Source: Roseibium sp. MMSF_3544
GTDB taxonomy: Bacteria > Pseudomonadota > Alphaproteobacteria > Rhizobiales > Stappiaceae
Length of the DNA: 64,000 nucleotides
Direction: 5' to 3'
Assembly (NCBI RefSeq): GCF_030732845.1
Contig: NZ_JASHKA010000028.1
Coordinates: 1 to 64,000, forward strand
Part shown: positions 44,273 through 51,289 of the stretch, one piece after another
How the letters are laid out: every line of letters starts with the position of its first letter
Position numbering within the stretch: the first letter of the stretch is position 1
Notes under the pieces: model-generated
Databases searched by the model: none
What the model was told of the DNA's origin: nothing
What the model saw: the letters and a program-made list of their open reading frames with translations, nothing else
Translations under genes and position numbers: made by a program

Positions 44273-44754
44273 CAGCCGGTCCTCCGTGTCGGCTGACCGC
44301 TTGCGGCCAGGATGGCATCAATGATCGGCTCATAGCCCGTGCACCGACAGATGTTCCCGGAGATCGCCTCGACGATTTCCGCGCGGCTCGGGCGCGGTGT
44401 CCGGTCAAGCAGCGCCTTCGCGGCCATGAGCATGCCGGGCGTGCAGTAGCCGCACTGTGCTGCGAAATTCTCCATGAAGGCTTCCTGGAGCGCGTGCAGA
44501 TCCGGGCCGTTGGCAAGGCCGTTGGTGGTCTCCACGTGCTGACCTTCAACGGTTTCGGCAAGGGTCAGGCAGCTCAGACGCGGTTCTCCATCAATGATCA
44601 CCGTGCAGCTGCCGCAGGTTCCCTGACCACAGCCGTATTTGGGTGACAGGTCGCCAACACCGCGGCGTAACAGGTCGAGAAGGTTCTGCCCCTCGTCGGA
44701 GAAAACGGCGACAGGCGAGCCGTTTAATTGAAACTGGACCGGTTTCTTTGTCAT
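44272..44754 (-). CDS. Molybdenum hydroxylase small subunit with two [2Fe-2S] clusters
   Basis: A 160-residue CoxS/XdhC-type subunit. The plant-ferredoxin-type cluster uses C42, C47, C50 and C62; the second cluster uses C101, C104, C136 and C138 (CGYC...CRC). It passes electrons from the molybdenum centre to the FAD subunit. The start forms an ATGA overlap with the FAD subunit stop. Confidence 0.95.
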   Translation of the reverse strand: MTKKPVQFQLNGSPVAVFSDEGQNLLDLLRRGVGDLSPKYGCGQGTCGSCTVIIDGEPRLSCLTLAETVEGQHVETTNGLANGPDLHALQEAFMENFAAQCGYCTPGMLMAAKALLDRTPRPSRAEIVEAISGNICRCTGYEPIIDAILAASGQPTRRTG

Positions 44755-45557
44755 GGTCGGCTCCCCCCGCCCAGCAAAAGTCTTTTCAGATGGACCGGGG
44801 CGACTTGGCTGCGGTACCAGCCGGACGCCAGTCCGTCATCGGGCGGGCTAAGGCCTTGCGTAGCAGCGGATAGGGCACCGGCGATCCCGTTTTCGTCGAG
44901 CGTTGCCCCCTCAAGCGCCGCTTCCGCGGCCCTTGCCCTGACGGGTGTCGGCGCCATGGCTCCGAATGCGATGCGCGCGCCGGAAATGCGTCCCGCTGAC
45001 CGTGGAAGCCACGCGGCAAGGCTCATCACCGATACGCCCTTGGGCTTCACCCGGCTGACCTTTCGAAACCTGAAATCATCGCCTGCGGGTCGGACAATTG
45101 AAACCGATTCCACGAGACGTCTCTCGCTGTCGCGCGCCGCCAGCAGGCTCTCCAGATCTGTTTCGCTGCCGTCGGACATGCGCAGCCTGGCGTCAAGCGC
45201 AAGGAGTGCGACCGCGAAGTCGCCGTAGGGGTGCGGCGCGAAGATGTTTCCTCCGACCGTCGCCATATTCCGGATCGCCGGACCGCCGACCTGGCGCGCA
45301 ACCGGATGCAGGAAGGACACTTCGGAAGATCGAAGGACGTCGCCCATGGTGGCGGCGGCCCCGATATTGATGCGCGTTCCGTCGGCCCTGATGTCACGCA
45401 AAGCTGTGGCGCTGCGCAGTCGAACGATTTGCGGAACCGTCAGTTCGCCGTAGTTGACGCTGCGCATCACGAGCGTACCGCCACCCAGAAAGACAGCTTC
45501 GCCGGCGCTGCTCGCCGCTGCTTCCTGGAGCGTATCGACCGTCGTTACCGTCACCAT
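44751..45557 (-). CDS. Molybdenum hydroxylase FAD-binding medium subunit
   Basis: A 268-residue CoxM-type subunit. FAD contacts are recognisable in AVFLGGGTLVMR (near 20-31) and IRNMATVGGNIFAPHPYGDF (near 95-115). It is the first of the enzyme genes; gene order is medium, small, large-N, large-C, then MoxR and CoxE. Confidence 0.92.
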   Translation of the reverse strand: MVTVTTVDTLQEAAASSAGEAVFLGGGTLVMRSVNYGELTVPQIVRLRSATALRDIRADGTRINIGAAATMGDVLRSSEVSFLHPVARQVGGPAIRNMATVGGNIFAPHPYGDFAVALLALDARLRMSDGSETDLESLLAARDSERRLVESVSIVRPAGDDFRFRKVSRVKPKGVSVMSLAAWLPRSAGRISGARIAFGAMAPTPVRARAAEAALEGATLDENGIAGALSAATQGLSPPDDGLASGWYRSQVAPVHLKRLLLGGGSRP

Positions 45558-45560
45558 GCG

Positions 45561-46004
45561 TTACGCCTCCACCCCGATATGTTCCGCCACTGCCTTGAAG
45601 CCGGCGACGTAGATGTCATTGCCGACCAGGTCTGCCAGTTCCCTGTCCCGCCCCTTCGGCGTATCGAACCGGCTTTCCCATTCCCACATTGTCCAGTCCT
45701 CGTCCGTCACCGGAAACAGGCGCACATGCGCCACGTAGTTGAAGAGCGGGATCGGCGTATCCAGCAGGCAGTAGGAGAAGCTTTGCTCCAAATCGGACAT
45801 GGTCAGCAGTTGTTCACGCAGTTCCGATCCGTCCTGCAGCCTGAACCGGCGCACCGCCCCGACCCTGTCGGAGCTTTCGCCCCGCTCCATCTGGCTGGTG
45901 GCAACGGCCGGGTGCCAACGGTCGTGGCCATTGAAGTCACGCAGGACGTCCCAGACCGCCTCTACCGGTGCCTTTAAAACCGTGCTGCGAACAACCTTGA
46001 CCAC
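45561..46004 (-). CDS. SRPBCC-family protein (MxaD/CoxG-like), copy 1
   Basis: A 147-residue START/Bet v1-like protein, apparently with a GTG start at 46004. It contains APVEAVWDVLRDFNGHDRWHPAV, the usual N-terminal helix-grip signature. It is a clear paralogue of the protein encoded at 46517-46954 (shared RDFNG..WHP and REQLL segments). In CO dehydrogenase clusters the SRPBCC protein CoxG anchors the enzyme to the membrane. This copy has no hydrophobic tail, so ligand binding is equally possible. Confidence 0.8.
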   Translation of the reverse strand: MVKVVRSTVLKAPVEAVWDVLRDFNGHDRWHPAVATSQMERGESSDRVGAVRRFRLQDGSELREQLLTMSDLEQSFSYCLLDTPIPLFNYVAHVRLFPVTDEDWTMWEWESRFDTPKGRDRELADLVGNDIYVAGFKAVAEHIGVEA

Positions 46005-46021
46005 GACCGCTTCGCCTTCGA

Positions 46022-46480
46022 TTACTTGAACTTCATGTCGCTCGGGTCGAACGTGGTGACCTGCGCGTACATCAGGCCGTCCCGCGTTACGTAGGCATCG
46101 GCGCCCTTGTAAGGCTCGGCGAGGAAATCAGCTTCCACGCGCCAGGACACATTGACCGTGTCGCCGATCGTCTTGACCTTCTCCGCGATGAAAGTGGCGC
46201 CCTTGAAGCCGCCTTCTTCGCGCGGTTTGCAGAAGCCCGCGAAGACATCACCAATGTTTTTCCGACCTTCGATCCAGACCCCGTTCGGCAAGATGAACAA
46301 AACTTCTTCGGGGTATTGCGCCATCAGCCGGTTCCAGTCACAGGCATTCAGCGCCTCGATGTGCTCAAAGGTGACAAGCTCGGCATTCGGCTGCACGACG
46401 AGCGGCGGCAAGTCCTGAGCCGTTGCGGCCGTTGCCAGAAAACCAAAGCCTATTGCGCCTAAAACAGTCCGGTATGTCAT
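46022..46480 (-). CDS. Exported SnoaL/NTF2-like protein
   Basis: A 152-residue protein starting MTYRTVLGAIGFGFLATAATAQDLP, a signal peptide of about 22 residues. The start ATG 46480 has GGAGG 8 bases upstream; the frame extends 12 codons further. The mature part is an NTF2-like cone (EHIEALNACDWNRLMAQYPEEVLFILPNGVWIEGRKNIGDVFAGF). Periplasmic location is unusual for a pathway enzyme; it could bind substrate before uptake. It lies between the two SRPBCC paralogues. Confidence 0.75.
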   Translation of the reverse strand: MTYRTVLGAIGFGFLATAATAQDLPPLVVQPNAELVTFEHIEALNACDWNRLMAQYPEEVLFILPNGVWIEGRKNIGDVFAGFCKPREEGGFKGATFIAEKVKTIGDTVNVSWRVEADFLAEPYKGADAYVTRDGLMYAQVTTFDPSDMKFK

Positions 46481-46516
46481 TGTCCATCCTCCATTTTTGA
46501 CAACGAAACCTTGCAC

Positions 46517-46954
46517 TTAGCCCCCGAAGTGCCTCTTCAGGGCATCAAAGCCCCCCTGAAAGACATTCGTCCCGATCCCGCTGACGAGATCGTCCTCGTT
46601 TTCCGGATCGCATTCGAATTCCGCCGACCACTCGATAAAGGTGCGGTCCCCCTCCGTCACAGGTGTGAGGCGAAGCGTGGCGATGTAGTCGCTGAGCGGC
46701 ATCGGCCCTTCGAGCATCGAGTAGCTGTAGAAGAGGTCGTAGTCGGACAGGCCCAACAGCTGCTCACGGATGTTGTCTCCGTTCTGCAGATTGAAATTGC
46801 GGATACAGCCGACCTTGTCCGCGGGTAGCGCGTCCTCGATGCGGCTCTCCCTTATCCTCGGGTGCCACTTGGGCAGGCCGTTAAAGTCCCGGATCCGTTC
46901 CCAGACCTTTGCCGCCGGCGCGTTGATTACGGAGGACGTATAGACCCGGGCCAT
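46517..46954 (-). CDS. SRPBCC-family protein (MxaD/CoxG-like), copy 2
   Basis: A 145-residue paralogue of the SRPBCC protein encoded at 45561-46004, starting MARVYTSSVINAPAAKVWERIRDFNGLPKWHP. Its ATG overlaps the flotillin-like stop by one base (TAATG), which links the small-molecule-binding or anchoring module directly to the membrane scaffold gene. No transmembrane tail is visible. Confidence 0.8.
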   Translation of the reverse strand: MARVYTSSVINAPAAKVWERIRDFNGLPKWHPRIRESRIEDALPADKVGCIRNFNLQNGDNIREQLLGLSDYDLFYSYSMLEGPMPLSDYIATLRLTPVTEGDRTFIEWSAEFECDPENEDDLVSGIGTNVFQGGFDALKRHFGG

Positions 46955-49900
46955 TATTTGCTCTCCTTCGAGGAGCCGGAGCCTTTGGGCTTGTCATCCG
47001 CCTTGAGACGCTTCATTTCGTTGGCGGCGCGGGTCATGTCGTTGGCAGTGCGCATGACGTCGGACTTGGCAAGGTTTGAGCCGTCGATGCCAATATCGCT
47101 CAACAGACTGTCGACCATCGGGGCCTGGACCCGGTAACGCAGCGCCGAGTTGATGACCTCGTCGGTCGGGCTGCCGCCGCCTCCGCCACCACCGCCGCCT
47201 GCGACGCCGCCATTGCCGTCTGCCAAGCCGAGACCACCAGAACCGTTGCCGCCAAGCTGCATGATCTTGATGTCGTTGATCTTCTCAAGCGGCTTGACCG
47301 ATGCAGCGACAATGCCTTCCACGTGTTCGAGCATCTTGCGCTTGAACAGGGAATGACGGGCGCCATCCGTGAGCACGTTTTCTGCTTCGTTGATGAGTTT
47401 CTGCGCTTCGGCTTCCACGGCCCTGCGGATGCGTTCGGCTTCTGCCGCGATGCGTTTTTCTTCTGCTTCCTTTTCGGCCAGAACAACATCGACAGACTTG
47501 CGGCGGGTGGCGACTTCCGTCTCCTGCGCCGTCTTGACCTTTTCCGCTGCCTCGGTGGCGCGCGCGCGGGCGGCTTCTGCTTCGACTGCGGCGGCGCTTT
47601 CATCCAGCGACTTCTTGTAGAGCTCGATGGCCTTGTCCATCTGCGCGCTCTCGACCGATTTCTCGCGTTCGATTTCCAGGCGCCTGCGTTCCGTCTGATG
47701 GCCTATGCGGGCATCGTCCAGGCCGCGTTCGGAGGCGATCTGCGCGCGTTCGATCTCTTCCTGGCTGACGATCTCGGCTTCGCGCAAAGCCTGGACGCGG
47801 GCGATCTCGAGTTGCTCCAGCACCTTCTTGCGTTCCAGCTTCTTCGCGTCGAGCTCCTGTTCCGCCAGGATCTTTTCCGCGTCGATGGATTTTGCCTTGG
47901 CAACCCTGGCAGCTTCCACGGCCTGGTCTGCCGCCACCTGGGCTTCGTCGATGGCCTTGTTGCGGGCAATTTCCAGCGACCTGATCTTCTCGTCCCGGGC
48001 GATCTTCTCCGCGGTGGTTTTCTGTTCCTGCGCAATGCGCGCCTGCTCGACGCTGCGTCTTGACGCAACCTCGGCCGTTTCGATCGCCTCGGTCTTTTCG
48101 ATCTCGCGTGTGCGGATGTCTGCGTCCTTCGCAATCTCGGCCGTGCGGACCTTGTTTTCCTGGGCGATGCGCGCAGCCTCGACGAGTTCCTGTGCCGAAA
48201 TGTTGGCGACGTCGACCGCCCGGTTGCGGGCGATCTCGCGTTCGCGCAGATCCTGCTCGTAGGCGATGCGTTCCGCGGCGACCTTCTTTTCCTTGGCAAT
48301 GCGCGCGGCTTCCGTTGCCTCCAATTTGGCAATTTCGGCGGCCTCGATGGCCTTGGCGCGGGCGACGTCGCGTTCCCGTGTTGCTTCCTCGCTTTCGATC
48401 CGCTGCAGCGTGATCTTGGCTTCCTGGGCGATCCGGGCTGCATCGACAGCTTCGCGTGCCGCGATCTCCGCTTCCTCGACCGCCTTGTTGCGTGCGATCT
48501 CCAGCCCGCGTGTTTCCTGTTCGAAGGAGATACGTTCTGCGGCGATCACCTTTTCCTGGGCGATGCGCTTGGCTTCGGTTGCCTCCTTGGCCGCGATATT
48601 GGCCGCATCGAGGGCTGCCTGGCGGGCCACGTCACGTTCGTCGGTCGCTTCCTGCGCGGCGATGCGTTCAAACGACAGCTGCTTGTCCTGGGCAATGCGC
48701 GCCTTTTCAACTGCTTCGCGCGCAGTAATCTCGGCCTCGTCAATCGCCTTGTTGGAGGCAATTTCCAGGTTCCTGATGCGCTCTTCCTGGGCAATGCGCG
48801 TCTTGTTGGTTTCTTCGCGCGCAGCGATCTGGGCAATGTCGATCTGCTGCTGACGCTCAATCTCGAGCGCGCGCGTTGCCTGTTCGGACGCGATGCGCTC
48901 CGCCGACAGCGCCTTTTCGCGGGCGATCCTGGCCGCTTCCGTTGCCTTCAGGCTGGCGATCTCCGCCTCTTCGAGGATCTTCTGGCGCTCGATTTCCAAC
49001 CGGCGGGTTTCGCGATCCGCCTCGATACGCGAGGCATTGACCGTCTGCTCCTGCGCAACACGAAGCTTTTCCGCTGCTTCGCGCGACGCAATCTCGGCCT
49101 GCTCAACAGCGAGGTTGCGTGCGATCTCCCGTTCACGGGTCGAGCGTTCGAAAGTGATCCGCGCCTCGGTCACCGCTTCTTCCTGCGCAATCTTGGCCTT
49201 TTCGATCAGCTCGCGCGCAGCAATATCGGTTTCCTCGATGGTTTTCCGGCGCTCGATCTCGAGCGCTTCGGTCTCGCGGTCCTTGGCAATGCGCGCCTCG
49301 GACAGGGCGCGTTCCTGCGCTATCCGGGCCTTTTCAACCGCTTCCTTGGCAGCGATGTCGGCTGCCTCTGTCATTTGCTGCGTCTTGATCCGCTCTTCGG
49401 TCAGGTTCTTTTCCTGCCCGATCCGCGCTTTCTCAACGGCTTCGCGGGTGACAATTTCAGCTTCGTCGATGACGCGCTGACGGTCGATTTCCTTTTGGCG
49501 AACCTCCTTTTCAGAAGCAATGCGTGCCTCCGAGATCAGCCGCTCGTTTTCAATCCGGGCGGTTTCAATGGCTTCCCGGCTCAAGAGCGAGGCCTGTTCC
49601 GCCTCCTTTTCCTGCTCTGCACGTTCGCGGACAAGGTCGGCGTGCTGCTGGGCGCGCCTGAACTCGATCTCACGCTCCTGCTCCAGGCGCGCATTTTCGC
49701 TTTCGCGCTCGATGTCCAGAACCTGCTTTTCTGCTTCCAGGTTGCGCGAACGGATGCGGATCATCGAATCCTGTTCGATATCGTTTCTGAGCTTTCTCCT
49801 ATCTTCGATCTCACGGATGACCGTGGTCAGACCCTCAGCATCAAACCTGTTTGAGGGATTGAAGTACTCGATCCCGGTCTGGTCGATATCCGTGATCGCG

Positions 49901-50439
49901 ACGCTTTCAAGTTCCAGACCGTTCTTGTCGAGGCCCACCTGCGCAGCCTCAAGCACGCGGTCGACATAGAGATGGCGGCTCTCGTGAAGTTCCTCCATCG
50001 TCATTTCCGAGGCGACAGTTCTCAAGGCGGAGACGAACTTGCCTGAAAGAAGGGAGTGGATGCGTTCCGGCTCAAGCGTACGCCGCCCGAGTGTCGATGC
50101 CGCCAGACTGACCGCCGTCTTGGTCTGACCTACACGCACGTAGAATTCAGCGTCCACGTCGACCCTGAGACGATCCTTGGTGATGAGCGCGTCTTCCTTT
50201 TCGCGGGTCAGCGCCATCTGCAGGGAGTTCATGTTGACGGGTGTGATGTCGTGAATGATCGGCCAGACAAACGCACCGCCGTCGATTACGACCTTCTCTC
50301 CCAGGAAACCCGTTCGCACGAAGGCGACTTCCTTGGTCGAGCGCCGGTAAAGCCAGTGCATCACCCAATAGAGGATGAAAACGACGATGACCGCGAGTAT
50401 GAGCCAAAGCACCAATTGCCCGATGAGCTGACCAGCCAT
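46954..50439 (-). CDS. Giant flotillin-like (SPFH/band 7) membrane scaffold protein
   Basis: A 1161-residue protein, about twice the length of typical flotillins. The start MAGQLIGQLV at 50439 has GGGGGAGGA upstream. Residues 7-30 are a transmembrane segment; 35-210 an SPFH/band 7 domain (VVIDGGAFVWPIIHDITPVNM). Residues 304-908 are an Ala/Glu/Arg/Ile-rich coiled coil in perfect 11-residue register, followed by more charged helix to about 1055, a Gly-rich segment (1064-1089, including nine consecutive Gly) and a helical C-terminus. Flotillins organise membrane microdomains and recruit complexes. Here it lies between the Tm-1-like genes and the SRPBCC/molybdenum hydroxylase genes. Confidence 0.85.
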   Translation of the reverse strand: MAGQLIGQLVLWLILAVIVVFILYWVMHWLYRRSTKEVAFVRTGFLGEKVVIDGGAFVWPIIHDITPVNMNSLQMALTREKEDALITKDRLRVDVDAEFYVRVGQTKTAVSLAASTLGRRTLEPERIHSLLSGKFVSALRTVASEMTMEELHESRHLYVDRVLEAAQVGLDKNGLELESVAITDIDQTGIEYFNPSNRFDAEGLTTVIREIEDRRKLRNDIEQDSMIRIRSRNLEAEKQVLDIERESENARLEQEREIEFRRAQQHADLVRERAEQEKEAEQASLLSREAIETARIENERLISEARIASEKEVRQKEIDRQRVIDEAEIVTREAVEKARIGQEKNLTEERIKTQQMTEAADIAAKEAVEKARIAQERALSEARIAKDRETEALEIERRKTIEETDIAARELIEKAKIAQEEAVTEARITFERSTREREIARNLAVEQAEIASREAAEKLRVAQEQTVNASRIEADRETRRLEIERQKILEEAEIASLKATEAARIAREKALSAERIASEQATRALEIERQQQIDIAQIAAREETNKTRIAQEERIRNLEIASNKAIDEAEITAREAVEKARIAQDKQLSFERIAAQEATDERDVARQAALDAANIAAKEATEAKRIAQEKVIAAERISFEQETRGLEIARNKAVEEAEIAAREAVDAARIAQEAKITLQRIESEEATRERDVARAKAIEAAEIAKLEATEAARIAKEKKVAAERIAYEQDLREREIARNRAVDVANISAQELVEAARIAQENKVRTAEIAKDADIRTREIEKTEAIETAEVASRRSVEQARIAQEQKTTAEKIARDEKIRSLEIARNKAIDEAQVAADQAVEAARVAKAKSIDAEKILAEQELDAKKLERKKVLEQLEIARVQALREAEIVSQEEIERAQIASERGLDDARIGHQTERRRLEIEREKSVESAQMDKAIELYKKSLDESAAAVEAEAARARATEAAEKVKTAQETEVATRRKSVDVVLAEKEAEEKRIAAEAERIRRAVEAEAQKLINEAENVLTDGARHSLFKRKMLEHVEGIVAASVKPLEKINDIKIMQLGGNGSGGLGLADGNGGVAGGGGGGGGGSPTDEVINSALRYRVQAPMVDSLLSDIGIDGSNLAKSDVMRTANDMTRAANEMKRLKADDKPKGSGSSKESK
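47716..49530 (-). repeat. 605-residue hendecad (11-residue) repeat region in the flotillin-like protein
   Basis: Protein residues 304-908 divide into units of 44, 33, 44, 44, 44, 44, 33, 44, 44, 44, 44, 44, 44 and 55 residues, all multiples of 11, giving 55 hendecads without a register break. Units resemble xARIAxEKxLS and xxEIARxKAID. DNA copies have diverged, so this is an old protein repeat under structural constraint. Confidence 0.85.
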
Positions 50440-50459
50440 GTTCGATCCTCCCCCCCGGC

Positions 50460-51287
50460 TCAAGAGCCGCGGATTTCCTTGAATTTTCTGGTTTGTTCGA
50501 CGAGTGCGACCTCGGTCGGCAGGCGCTCCATCGAGGAGGCGCCGTAAAAGCCGTGACAGTTGCGCGTGTTCTTCAGGACAAATTCGGCATCATCCGGCAT
50601 CGCCACCGGGCCGCCATGCACCAGAATGACAGCGTCGGGATTGACCGCGAGGGCCGCTGCGGACCACTCGTCGACGATTGCCGGGCAGTCTTCCAGCTTC
50701 AAAGAGGTTTCCGCGCCGATGCTGCCGCCGGTGGTCAGGCCGAGATGACACACGATAATGTCGGCACCTGCGCGGGCCATCGCGGTCGCGTCCTCTGACG
50801 AAAACACGTAAGGCGTCGTGAGCATGTCCTTCTGGTGCGCCATCGCGATCATGTCGACCTCCAGCTGATAGGACATGCCGGTCTCTTCCAGATTTGCGCG
50901 GAAGTTGCCGTCAATCAGTCCGACGGTCGGAAAGTTCTGAACACCGGAAAACCCTGCGGATTTGACCTCGTCGAGGAACTTGTCCATCAAGCGGAACGGG
51001 TCCGAAGCACAAACACCTGCGAGGACCGGCGTGTTTTTAACAACCGGCAGAACTTCGCCGGCCATTTCCATGACCACGCTGTTGGCATCGCCATAGGGCA
51101 TCAGGCCCGCGAGACTGCCACGCCCCGCCATCCGGTAACGGCCAGAGTTGTAAATGACGATCAGGTCGATGCCGCCGGCTTCCTCTCCCTTGGCGGAAAG
51201 ACCCGTGCCGGCGCCGCCCCCGATGATCGGCTCGCCGCGGGCAATCATCGCCCGATATTTTTCGACAAGTTGCTTGCGTTCGAACAT
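50460..51287 (-). CDS. PF09370 TIM-barrel protein (phosphoenolpyruvate hydrolase-like, Tm-1 C-terminal homologue)
   Basis: A 275-residue protein starting MFERKQLVEKYRAMIARGEPIIGGGAGTGLSAK at 51287 with GGAG upstream, 2 bases after the stop of the preceding gene. Recognisable segments are IYNSGRYRMAGRGSLAGLMPYGDAN, GVCASDP and VILVHGGP. This TIM-barrel family forms the C-terminal half of the tomato Tm-1 protein; its reaction is not established. The preceding gene encodes the other Tm-1 half. Confidence 0.88.
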   Translation of the reverse strand: MFERKQLVEKYRAMIARGEPIIGGGAGTGLSAKGEEAGGIDLIVIYNSGRYRMAGRGSLAGLMPYGDANSVVMEMAGEVLPVVKNTPVLAGVCASDPFRLMDKFLDEVKSAGFSGVQNFPTVGLIDGNFRANLEETGMSYQLEVDMIAMAHQKDMLTTPYVFSSEDATAMARAGADIIVCHLGLTTGGSIGAETSLKLEDCPAIVDEWSAAALAVNPDAVILVHGGPVAMPDDAEFVLKNTRNCHGFYGASSMERLPTEVALVEQTRKFKEIRGS

Positions 51288-51289
51288 CG

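Noticed and set aside
39418..44754. Carbon monoxide dehydrogenase (true CoxMSL)
   Set aside because: The helper genes resemble cox genes, but the CoxL active-site loop with its characteristic Cys motif was not recognised and the large subunit is split. A generic molybdenum hydroxylase is the safer call.
47160..47215. Microsatellite-like CCGCCACC run
   Set aside because: It codes for the Gly-rich segment of the flotillin-like protein in frame, so it is explained by coding sequence.
47100..49970. Possible tandem DNA repeat array or CRISPR-like pattern
   Set aside because: The regularity is in the protein (hendecads); DNA copies are diverged and there are no identical repeats with unique spacers. 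The opposite-strand frames here are antisense shadows of the coiled coil.
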